From NCBI GenBank assembly GCA_009996555.1, contig JAACZX010000520.1, forward strand, positions 1 through 6,958: DNA of 6,958 nt. The letters run 5' to 3'. The position numbers and the translations under genes are program-made. Under the pieces are notes generated by a model that saw only the letters and a list, made by a program, of their open reading frames with translations, was not told the DNA's origin and did no database searches. The DNA is from Chitinophagaceae bacterium (GTDB lineage Bacteria; Bacteroidota; Bacteroidia; Chitinophagales; Chitinophagaceae). Shown here piece by piece: positions 1-5,072 of this stretch (position 1 is its first letter; each line of letters begins with the position of its first letter).

Positions 1-218
1 CATTCCTGGGCGAAGACAAAGAATGGCTCATCATTTACTGCAAAGAAGTATTGCAGCAAAAAAAGTTTGATTTTTTTGTGTTTGGTCATAGACACCTGCC
101 CATTGATTTTCGTCTGACTACTGACAGCAGGTATATTAATCTCGGCGACTGGATACGTTATTTCAGTTACGCTTCATTTGAAGGCGAAAAAATGGAATTG
201 CTGTATTATAAACGATGA
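1..218 (+). CDS. lpxH: UDP-2,3-diacylglucosamine diphosphatase (LpxH-like), C-terminal part
   Basis: This is the 3' end of a gene that begins before the window; the reading frame starts at base 3 and gives 71 residues before TGA at 216-218. It shows the C-terminal signature of calcineurin-like phosphoesterases of the LpxH type: FFVFGHRHLPID (GHRH coded at 84-95), whose histidines are expected metal ligands, followed by RYINLGDWIRYFSY, the Asn-Leu-Gly-Asp/Glu-Trp stretch seen in this family. LpxH hydrolyses UDP-2,3-diacylglucosamine to lipid X and UMP on the inner face of the cytoplasmic membrane, in the lipid A pathway. The catalytic N-terminal metal-binding motifs are outside the window, so the exact family (LpxH rather than a relative) rests on the tail alone. 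The stop codon overlaps the start of the next gene (ATGA), which suggests co-transcription and translational coupling. Confidence 0.8.
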   Translation, partial: FLGEDKEWLIIYCKEVLQQKKFDFFVFGHRHLPIDFRLTTDSRYINLGDWIRYFSYASFEGEKMELLYYKR

Positions 219-1018
219 AACAATTATTGATCATACTAAGTCTTTTTTGTGTTGCAGCTGTTGCGGCACAGGACCCGGCTGCTTTTTCAAATGCAAAAGC
301 AGTGGAAGGCGAGTATATTGATTTTACTGTTGATAATCTTGGCAACTATTTCCTGCTGTCAAAAAACAATCAGCTCAAGAAACTCACGGCCAATGGTGAC
401 TCGGTTGGGGTGTTCAATGATGTGCGCAGGTATGGCAAGTTGTATTCCATTGATGCTGCTAATCCGCTGAAAGTATTATTATACTACAGGAGTTTTTCAA
501 CGGTGGTGGTGCTGGATCGTTTTCTGAATATCGTTAATACAATTGATCTGCGTAAGCAGGAGATCTTCCAGGTAAAAGCTATTGCACAGAGTTACGATAA
601 CAATATCTGGCTTTATGATGAGCAGGCAAATAAGCTGAAGAAAATAGCAGATGATGGAAAAACACTCATGGAAACAGTTGATTTCCGGATGATCTTTGAT
701 GATGTGCCAACGCCAACACAGATATTTGACCAGGATGGGTTTGTGTATCTCTACGATCCTGCAAAAGGTGTTTATGTATTTGATATTTACGGTGCATTCA
801 AAACCAAACTGTCGTACATCGGTCTTGCTGATGTAACAGTGGTGGGTAAAACGATAATTGGTATTGAGCAGCAAGCGCTCATTGCCTATACCACCGGCAC
901 ACTCACCGAAAAAAGATGGAGCCTGCCTGCTTCTGTTGTGCAGCGACAAAAAGCGGTTATACGTCCCGGTCACATGTATGTATTGAAGGACGACCGTATA
1001 CAGCATTTCACATTTTAA
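215..1018 (+). CDS. Secreted propeller-like protein of unknown function
   Basis: The 267-residue product begins with a clear signal peptide (MKQLLIILSLFCVAAVAAQ, residues 1-19), so it is exported to the periplasm or beyond; there is no lipobox, since C12 sits inside the hydrophobic core. The mature part has loosely repeated beta-rich units in the style of a beta-propeller: residues 35-68 (IDFTVDNLGNYFLL then LKKLTANGDSVGVF), 86-112, 122-156 (NNIWLYDEQANKLKKIADDG) and 168-200 (DQDGFVYLYDPAKGVYVFD). The recurring pattern is Asp/Gly turn, aromatic strand, then a 'leucine-lysine-lysine' strand and DG turn, as in NHL or 6-bladed propellers. I see no catalytic motif. The ATG lies inside the stop of the upstream lpxH-like gene (4-base overlap), so the two are almost certainly in one operon; a role in the envelope is a guess from that context only. 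I do not recognise a named family. Confidence 0.85.
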   Translation: MKQLLIILSLFCVAAVAAQDPAAFSNAKAVEGEYIDFTVDNLGNYFLLSKNNQLKKLTANGDSVGVFNDVRRYGKLYSIDAANPLKVLLYYRSFSTVVVLDRFLNIVNTIDLRKQEIFQVKAIAQSYDNNIWLYDEQANKLKKIADDGKTLMETVDFRMIFDDVPTPTQIFDQDGFVYLYDPAKGVYVFDIYGAFKTKLSYIGLADVTVVGKTIIGIEQQALIAYTTGTLTEKRWSLPASVVQRQKAVIRPGHMYVLKDDRIQHFTF

Positions 1019-1042
1019 GTTTTACCACATAGCCTGAGGTTG

Positions 1043-1050
1043 TATTTTTG
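1043..1050 (+). promoter_or_regulatory. Bacteroidota-type -7 promoter element for the MscS gene
   Basis: TATTTTTG matches the Bacteroidota -7 consensus TAnnTTTG exactly. A T-run (TTTT, 1020-1023) lies 19 bases upstream, at the usual distance for the -33 element (consensus TTTG, so 3 of 4). A transcript from here would start about 4 to 7 bases downstream, at or next to the ATG at 1054, giving a leaderless or nearly leaderless mRNA. It lies just after the stop codon of the propeller-like gene, so the channel gene can be expressed apart from the upstream operon. The match is seen; promoter activity is inferred. Confidence 0.6.
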
Positions 1051-1053
1051 CGT

Positions 1054-2121
1054 ATGCCTGAATTTTTGCAAACAGAAGTGTTTGATAACCCGCTTATCAG
1101 TTATTTATGGATAGCTGGTATTCTGCTGGCCATGTACTTATTGAAAGGGATCGTTTCAAAATTTCTTTGTGGGTTACTGTATGGCTTTTTTCCGGGTGCA
1201 AAAAAATATGTAAGTCGTGATCAGTTCATTGCATTGGTGCTGATACCCATGGAATGGTTTATTGTGTGGATGGTGGTGATCTTTTCATTACACAAGCTTA
1301 CGTTCCCAGCTGTACTTGATATTGAGTTATACAAAATAACGCTGAAGGATATTATTGAAGCAATCGGCAAAGCCATTCTGATTATTTTCTTCATCCGACT
1401 GTTAAGGAGGTTTATTGATTTTCTTGCACTGGTCTTTAAAGCAAAAGCCGATCAAACGGCTGATCAAACCGATAACCAGCTGGTGGTGTTTTTCCGTGAT
1501 TTTTTTAAAGTGCTGGCGTTGATCATCGGCATCATCATGTTCTCAAAGTTTGTGTTGAAGTTTGATGTCTCGAATCTCATTACCGGGTTGAGCATTGTTA
1601 CTGCAGCCATTGCTCTTGCAACAAAAGAGAGCCTTGAAAATCTTATTGCTTCATTCATTATTTTCTTTGATAAGCCTTTTATGTTAGGCGATCTTGTAAA
1701 GGTTGAAGCCATTACAGGCACAGTTGAAAAGATTGGATTACGCAGCACCCGCATCCGTACCGATCAAAAAACATTTGTAACTGTACCCAACAAGAAAATG
1801 GTGGACAGTATCCTTGATAATCTTTCCTTGCGTACACAACGGAAGGCAGAAATAAGACTGGAGCTGAATGTAAAAACATCTGCTAAACAAATTGATGAAT
1901 TGATTGCCAAGGCAGATGTACTTTTACAGCAGCAGGAGGAAGTGGAAACGTACACGGTTGTATTAAATGAACTTACATTTAAATCACTCATTCTGCATAT
2001 TGATTATTTTACTGCAACAATTGAATTTGCACGTTTCCAGGAAATTAAACAGGGAATCAATCTCAACTTATTGCGGTTTATGGAAGGACTTGAAATAGAG
2101 TTGGCAGGCAATCAGCCATAA
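1054..2121 (+). CDS. MscS-family small-conductance mechanosensitive channel
   Basis: The product is an integral membrane channel that opens under membrane tension to release solutes during hypo-osmotic shock. From ATG 1054 it has 355 residues. Hydrophobic segments lie near residues 14-33, 58-79, 96-118 and 150-168, followed by the amphipathic pore helix (about 172-200, LITGLSIVTAAIALATKESL), which is the position and style of MscS TM3. The conserved beta domain follows: FFDKPFMLGDLVKV, GTVEKIGLRSTRIR and TFVTVPNKKMVDS (about 204-252). The tail (260-355) fits the alpha/beta vestibule. There are more N-terminal membrane segments than the three of E. coli MscS. A TTG two codons upstream (1048) is in frame, but its bases are part of the -7 promoter element, so ATG 1054 is the better start. 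The cytoplasmic loop carries a small in-frame tandem duplication (ADQTADQT, residues 132-139). Confidence 0.9.
   Translation: MPEFLQTEVFDNPLISYLWIAGILLAMYLLKGIVSKFLCGLLYGFFPGAKKYVSRDQFIALVLIPMEWFIVWMVVIFSLHKLTFPAVLDIELYKITLKDIIEAIGKAILIIFFIRLLRRFIDFLALVFKAKADQTADQTDNQLVVFFRDFFKVLALIIGIIMFSKFVLKFDVSNLITGLSIVTAAIALATKESLENLIASFIIFFDKPFMLGDLVKVEAITGTVEKIGLRSTRIRTDQKTFVTVPNKKMVDSILDNLSLRTQRKAEIRLELNVKTSAKQIDELIAKADVLLQQQEEVETYTVVLNELTFKSLILHIDYFTATIEFARFQEIKQGINLNLLRFMEGLEIELAGNQP
1447..1470 (+). repeat. In-frame 12-base tandem duplication in the MscS gene
   Basis: Two 12-base copies stand head to tail, GCCGATCAAACG (1447-1458) and GCTGATCAAACC (1459-1470), differing at two bases. They encode Ala-Asp-Gln-Thr twice, in the polar loop between the third and fourth hydrophobic segments. 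This is probably a past slippage event that the loop tolerates. Confidence 0.6.
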
Positions 2122-2161
2122 TTGGATTTATTCTGAATGAGGTTATATAAAACCAACATAC

Positions 2162-2692
2162 ATGATCAATCTGCAGCCAATACTTGAAAATGAATTTATT
2201 CGTTTGCAGCCATTGCTGCAGGATGATTTCGAACGCTTGTATGCAGTTGCAGCAGATCCGTTGATATGGGAACAGCATCCAAACAAAAACCGCTATCAGC
2301 GTGATGTGTTTCAAACTTATTTTGAAGGTGCAATGGAATCAAAAGGAGCGTTATTGCTCATTGATAAACAAACAGGCGAACCTGCAGGCAGCTCCCGGTT
2401 TTATGATTACAATGAAGCAGAAAACTCATTACTGATCGGTTACACATTTGTTGCAAGAAAGTTTTGGGGTAAAGGATATAACCCGGCAATGAAAGCATTA
2501 ATGCTTGATCATGCATTTCAAGTGGTTGATAAAGTGCTGTTTCATATTGGCGCAAACAATACACGTTCGCAAATTGCTATTGGCCGCATCGGTGCTGTTA
2601 AGCAAAAAGAAATTTCCGTTGCATACCATGGCGAACCTGAAAAGCTCAACTTTGAATATGTGTTAGAGAAGCAACGCTGGTTGCAGAAATAA
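2162..2692 (+). CDS. GNAT-family N-acetyltransferase
   Basis: This 176-residue protein has the size and layout of the RimJ/RimL-like (Acetyltransf_3) branch of GNAT enzymes, which move an acetyl group from acetyl-CoA to an amine. Visible landmarks are the N-terminal 'LENEFIRLQPLLQDDFERLY' strand-helix opening (residues 8-27), the acetyl-CoA pyrophosphate-binding motif A at about 98-106 (ARKFWGKGYN, with the W-G-K-G loop), the following helix (PAMKALMLDHAF), and the late NNTRSQIAIGRIGA segment (132-145), equivalent to the common N-x-x-S-x-x-x-x-x-K-x-G pattern. The substrate cannot be read from the sequence. It starts 40 bases after the MscS stop, with no Shine-Dalgarno sequence and no TAnnTTTG element in the gap, so it is probably co-transcribed with the channel gene. 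No antitoxin-like gene is nearby, which argues against a TacT-type toxin. Confidence 0.9.
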   Translation: MINLQPILENEFIRLQPLLQDDFERLYAVAADPLIWEQHPNKNRYQRDVFQTYFEGAMESKGALLLIDKQTGEPAGSSRFYDYNEAENSLLIGYTFVARKFWGKGYNPAMKALMLDHAFQVVDKVLFHIGANNTRSQIAIGRIGAVKQKEISVAYHGEPEKLNFEYVLEKQRWLQK

Positions 2693-2705
2693 ATAACAGT
2701 AATAG

Positions 2706-2774
2706 CCTGACAGGTTAATTCCCTTTTTGAAACATGAACGTTGTAAGCAGATTTAAAAAAATAAACCTGTCAGG
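2706..2774. repeat. 11-bp inverted repeat CCTGACAGGTT / AACCTGTCAGG
   Basis: CCTGACAGGTT (2706-2716) and AACCTGTCAGG (2764-2774) are exact reverse complements separated by 47 bases. Each arm is also nearly self-palindromic (CCTG-A-CAGG and ACCTG-T-CAGGT), so each could be a dyad site by itself. The pair lies between two convergent genes, downstream of the GNAT stop. The long loop and lack of a T-run after the right arm make it a poor intrinsic terminator, although it could act as a folding or protein-binding element. From memory, CCTGACAGG-type palindromes recur between genes in other Bacteroidota; I cannot check that here. Confidence 0.7.
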
Positions 2775-2796
2775 TCGGATGCCTGTTTACAGAAAT

Positions 2797-2826
2797 AAAA
2801 AAATGCAACGTTTGATGGTTGCATTT
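2797..2826 (-). terminator. Intrinsic terminator of the minus-strand operon
   Basis: AAATGCAAC (2801-2809) and GTTGCATTT (2818-2826) form a perfect 9-bp stem with an 8-base loop. Read on the minus strand, the stem is followed directly by a T-tract (A-run 2797-2803 on the plus strand, then TAAA), which is the classical hairpin plus U-tract. It lies 22 bases beyond the stop codon of the thioredoxin-fold gene. In the plus direction it has only a short T-run, so it would be a weaker terminator for the GNAT transcript. Confidence 0.8.
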
Positions 2827-2847
2827 CATGGTTAAAATCGGAACGGC

Positions 2848-3363
2848 CTATTTTGCTTTTGCTAATACTTCTGCTAACTCCTGGTCATACACACCATACT
2901 TCCCAAACTCTTCCACACGGCCAATTTCCTTACCGGCTTTCAACACCATAATTGTTGGCGCTTTGGTTACATTCAATGCTTCGCATAAATGACCAAGTGT
3001 TGTTTTCTTTCTGTCAACACCAATTACTGTTAAGCGCTTCATGTTAAACCCAACCTGGTCAAGCATTTTTAATAACTGAGGAAATACAATGTGCGAATCT
3101 TCGCACCAGGTGCCCACAAATACCAGTAGCTGAATGGTATCTTTTACGGCAGTAAGATTGGTTACACAATCAGCATTGGGTTTATACCAGCTGATGTCGT
3201 TTTTCATCCATGCAAAATCGGCATCGTTGTTCAATAACTCACGGCTTAAAATACCTTTCAGTGTTTTCAATCCGTTCTCCGGATCTTTTGACACTTCGTA
3301 TTGTACTTGTGAAAAACTGCTGAAGGAAAGTAAAAGAGAGAAAATAACGGCTAAGAATTTCAT
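2848..3363 (-). CDS. Secreted thioredoxin-fold protein with one-cysteine WCEDS site
   Basis: The 171-residue product starts with a signal peptide (MKFLAVIFSLLLSFSSFSQ, residues 1-19), so it should act in the periplasm. The rest has thioredoxin landmarks: strand LLVFVGTWCEDSH (79-91), where Trp-Cys-Glu-Asp-Ser replaces the usual WCGPC, the LTVIGVDRKK strand (111-120), and the cis-proline loop KAPTIMVLKAGKEIGRVEEF (134-153, Pro136). The site is C87-x-x-S90, so it cannot do ordinary dithiol exchange; other cysteines are C66 and C127. CxxS proteins can act as disulfide isomerases or bind mixed disulfides, but the role here is unknown, and redox activity with C66 or C127 is possible. ATG 3363 follows the MerR stop by 32 bases on the same strand with no TAnnTTTG element between them, so the two are probably one transcript, ended by the hairpin at 2797-2826. 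Confidence 0.88.
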   Translation of the reverse strand: MKFLAVIFSLLLSFSSFSQVQYEVSKDPENGLKTLKGILSRELLNNDADFAWMKNDISWYKPNADCVTNLTAVKDTIQLLVFVGTWCEDSHIVFPQLLKMLDQVGFNMKRLTVIGVDRKKTTLGHLCEALNVTKAPTIMVLKAGKEIGRVEEFGKYGVYDQELAEVLAKAK

Positions 3364-3395
3364 ACGCTCTTGTCTTGTTTTCGTTGCACGAATTA

Positions 3396-3887
3396 TTAAA
3401 GGTCAGCTTTTAACGCCAGTAAAAACTGTTTGATCTGTTGTAAACTTTTGATCAGTTCAAAACGTACCTCTGTATCGTTTTTATGTTGTTTTAAATAATC
3501 TTTGGCAGCTTCGATGGTGTATTTTTTATAACGCAGCAAATAATAGATCTGGTGTACTTTTTTTACTTCTGTTGCATTAAAGAACCTGTCGCCCTTTTTA
3601 TTCTTGCGTGGTTTCAGGAAACTGAATTCTGTTTCCCAGTAACGGATGGATGATGGGTTGATCTGAAACAGATCGCATACTTCACCAATGCTGTAATACA
3701 ATTTTTTGCCCAGCACTTCATCCGAAGGCAGTTCAACAAATTCTGCTTCATCACCAAGATCTTTCAGGCTTTTGCGTCCACGCTTTTGCTTTGGCTTTGG
3801 AGGTTTGTTCAATGGCTTGCGGCCACGGCGTGGTGCTGCCTTTGGCGGCTCTTCAAAATCAAATGCTATTTGTGCAGGCTTTGCCAG
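3396..3887 (-). CDS. MerR-family regulator with AT-hook-like N-terminus
   Basis: This is a small DNA-binding protein of the MerR superfamily. Its helix-turn-helix reads YYSIGEVCDLFQINPSSIRY, followed by WETEF; the wing is KPRKNKKGDRFF and the second helical part is TEVKKVHQIYYLL. A helical tail (KKYTIEAAKDYLKQHK to the end) probably dimerises. It has no metal- or drug-binding extension. The frame holds no ATG. A TTG at 3812 would give 138 residues, but the frame stays open and protein-like up to a stop at 3900-3902. That extension reads AKPAQIAFDFEEPPKAAP then RRGRKP, so the protein would carry two basic AT-hook-like motifs (RRGRKP and KRGRKS). I chose CTG at 3885-3887 (163 residues) because it precedes AKPAQIAFDF and lies 16 bases after a -7 promoter element. 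The start is uncertain; the domain call is firm. The gene lies between the M23 peptidase and thioredoxin-like genes; its targets are unknown. Confidence 0.8.
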   Translation of the reverse strand: MAKPAQIAFDFEEPPKAAPRRGRKPLNKPPKPKQKRGRKSLKDLGDEAEFVELPSDEVLGKKLYYSIGEVCDLFQINPSSIRYWETEFSFLKPRKNKKGDRFFNATEVKKVHQIYYLLRYKKYTIEAAKDYLKQHKNDTEVRFELIKSLQQIKQFLLALKADL

Positions 3888-3903
3888 GTGTAAGTTGTTT
3901 CAG

Positions 3904-3911
3904 CAAAAATA
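3904..3911 (-). promoter_or_regulatory. Bacteroidota-type -7 promoter element for the MerR gene
   Basis: On the minus strand the bases read TATTTTTG, an exact match to TAnnTTTG and identical to the element before the MscS gene. Transcription would begin around 3897-3900, leaving a leader of only about 10 to 15 bases before the proposed CTG start at 3887. No good -33 TTTG is visible 17-23 bases upstream, where the repeat cluster lies, so activity is less sure and may need a regulator. Confidence 0.45.
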
Positions 3912-3918
3912 ATGATTC

Positions 3919-3980
3919 AGCCGATAGCCCTTAGCCATAAGTTGTTAGCCATTTGCAAATACTATCCACTATCGGCTAAC
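3919..3980. repeat. Cluster of short direct and inverted repeats
   Basis: This 62-base stretch, between the stop of the M23 peptidase gene and the MerR promoter, is built almost wholly from short repeats. AGCCGATAG (3919-3927) is the exact inverse of CTATCGGCT (3969-3977). TTAGCCAT occurs directly twice (3931-3938 and 3945-3952). GTTAGCC (3944-3950) is the inverse of GGCTAAC (3974-3980). ACTATC occurs twice (3961-3966 and 3968-3973), and ATTTGCAAAT (3951-3960) is a perfect 10-base palindrome. The bases GGCTA near 3974-3978 can pair with more than one partner, so alternative hairpins are possible. It could be the end of the M23 transcript, an operator for the MerR promoter, or a degenerate dispersed repeat. 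Confidence 0.6.
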
Positions 3981-3995
3981 GAGTACCGGGTTGTA

Positions 3996-4967
3996 TTAAT
4001 CAAAACTCTGGTTACCTGTTGCAGCAATTTTCAGCATACGGTCAAACTGCTCAGGTGTAAGATCATTATAGAAGAAATAAATAGGATCAAGATCACGGCC
4101 GTTCTTATGAACTTCGTAATGCAGATGCGGCCCTGTACTTTTTCCGGTACTGCCTACCCATCCAATTACTTCACCACGACGAATACGCTGACCATTGCGC
4201 ACTTTAATACGCACCATGTGCCCATACAGTGTTTCATAACCATAACCATGATTGATCACTACATGGTTGCCATAACCATTGGCCGTATTACCCGCCAGTG
4301 TAACAGTTCCATCGGCTGTTGCATAAATGGGAGTGCCCTGTGGTGCTGCAAAATCAAGCCCTGCGTGAAATTTTGTTGTTTTATAAACAGGATCGATCCT
4401 GTACCCAAAGCCGGAAGCAAGTCTGGTCAATTCTTTATTACTCACCGGTTGTATGGCCGGTGTTGCAGCAAGTAATGCTTCTTTGTTTTTGATCATGCCC
4501 TCAATAGCAGTAAAAGAAGTGGTTTGCGCATAGATCCTGTTGCGGAGTGTATTGATCTGTTGCAGAATAGACGTGTTCAGCTCATCTTCACTAAGCTTGG
4601 CAATAAGGCGATCCTCCGCCTGCTTCTCCATCATTTTTGCCCTTGCACTGTCGGGAATAGGACTGGCTTCAAAAATTGAACGGTACACCTGGTTATCACG
4701 CTTTTCAATTTCACGCAACTCATCATTCATGCGCCTGATCTCCGCATTTAAAATGCTGTAATTTTCTTTGATGCGGTTATTTTCATTTTTCAACATCTGC
4801 TCGTTGGCAGAGGGAAAATAACGGTAAGATATCTGCATGAAAAGAAAGCCTGCCACAGCAACAGACGCCAAAAAACTGAACACCCGCAGCAGCTTTACCC
4901 GCAGCGGAGTTACCAGTTTTTCATACCGGAGTGTATTGGTATTATAGAAATACTTTACTTTCTTCAT
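3996..4967 (-). CDS. Membrane-anchored M23 (LytM-type) peptidoglycan endopeptidase
   Basis: The 323-residue product has a short basic cytoplasmic N-terminus, one transmembrane segment (about residues 27-46, [17 protein letters not shown]), a charged helical, probably coiled-coil region (about 55-165), and a C-terminal M23 domain (about 183-300). The zinc and catalytic motifs are complete: H201-x-x-x-D205 ([10 protein letters not shown]), H250 in LYGHM, and H281-x-H283 in GPHLHYEV. M23 enzymes of this type cut peptide cross-links in the cell wall from the periplasmic side; with all residues present it is likely active rather than an EnvC-like activator. ATG 4967 is preceded by an exact TAnnTTTG element at 5029-5036. 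The gene is divergent from alaS and followed on its strand by the MerR gene, 93 bases or more away. From memory, an alaS / M23 / MerR order is common in Bacteroidota. Confidence 0.93.
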   Translation of the reverse strand: MKKVKYFYNTNTLRYEKLVTPLRVKLLRVFSFLASVAVAGFLFMQISYRYFPSANEQMLKNENNRIKENYSILNAEIRRMNDELREIEKRDNQVYRSIFEASPIPDSARAKMMEKQAEDRLIAKLSEDELNTSILQQINTLRNRIYAQTTSFTAIEGMIKNKEALLAATPAIQPVSNKELTRLASGFGYRIDPVYKTTKFHAGLDFAAPQGTPIYATADGTVTLAGNTANGYGNHVVINHGYGYETLYGHMVRIKVRNGQRIRRGEVIGWVGSTGKSTGPHLHYEVHKNGRDLDPIYFFYNDLTPEQFDRMLKIAATGNQSFD

Positions 4968-4997
4968 ATAAGCAATCAGGTGGTCATAGGATTGGCT

Positions 4998-5005
4998 TAC
5001 CTTTG
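4998..5005 (+). promoter_or_regulatory. Candidate -7 promoter element for alaS
   Basis: TACCTTTG matches TAnnTTTG exactly on the plus strand, 67 bases before the first possible alaS start. No clear -33 TTTG is seen 17-23 bases upstream. A transcript would begin near 5010 and read through the oppositely directed element at 5029-5036. A chance match is possible. Confidence 0.35.
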
Positions 5006-5028
5006 CTACCCATTTAAAAGGGGTGTTA

Positions 5029-5036
5029 CAAATATA
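5029..5036 (-). promoter_or_regulatory. -7 promoter element for the M23 peptidase gene
   Basis: The minus strand reads TATATTTG, an exact match to TAnnTTTG. A TTG (5058-5060 on the plus strand as CAA) lies 21 bases upstream, within the accepted spacing for the -33 element. Transcription would start near 5023 and leave a leader of about 55 bases before ATG 4967. Confidence 0.5.
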
Positions 5037-5072
5037 GGGCTATCACTCCTCAAAAATCAATCCAAACACAGG

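Noticed and set aside
497..1006. 169-codon open frame on the minus strand
   Set aside because: It is antisense to the propeller-like gene, has a Cys/His/Ile-rich composition without domains, and the plus-strand product has a signal peptide and operon context.
1048..1053. TTG start for the MscS gene
   Set aside because: These bases belong to the -7 promoter element and the first bases after it; ATG 1054 is a better start.
2162..2692. GNAT protein as a TacT-like toxin of a toxin-antitoxin pair
   Set aside because: No small ribbon-helix-helix antitoxin gene is next to it; the 40-base gap to the MscS gene holds no frame.
2693..2847. Small RNA or small protein gene in the convergent gap
   Set aside because: No TAnnTTTG element or convincing short frame is seen; the inverted repeat and the terminator explain the visible structure.
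3706..3912. 68-codon plus-strand frame rich in Ser, Arg, Phe and Gly
   Set aside because: It is the complement of the Pro/Lys/Arg-rich N-terminus of the MerR gene; the composition follows from that.
3919..3980. CRISPR fragment or insertion-sequence end
   Set aside because: The repeats are 6-9 bases, unevenly spaced and partly inverted; there are no spacers, target-site duplications or transposase remnants.
3912..4475. 187-codon open frame on the plus strand
   Set aside because: It is antisense to the M23 domain with its complete zinc motifs; its sequence is Cys-rich and motif-free, as expected for a shadow frame.
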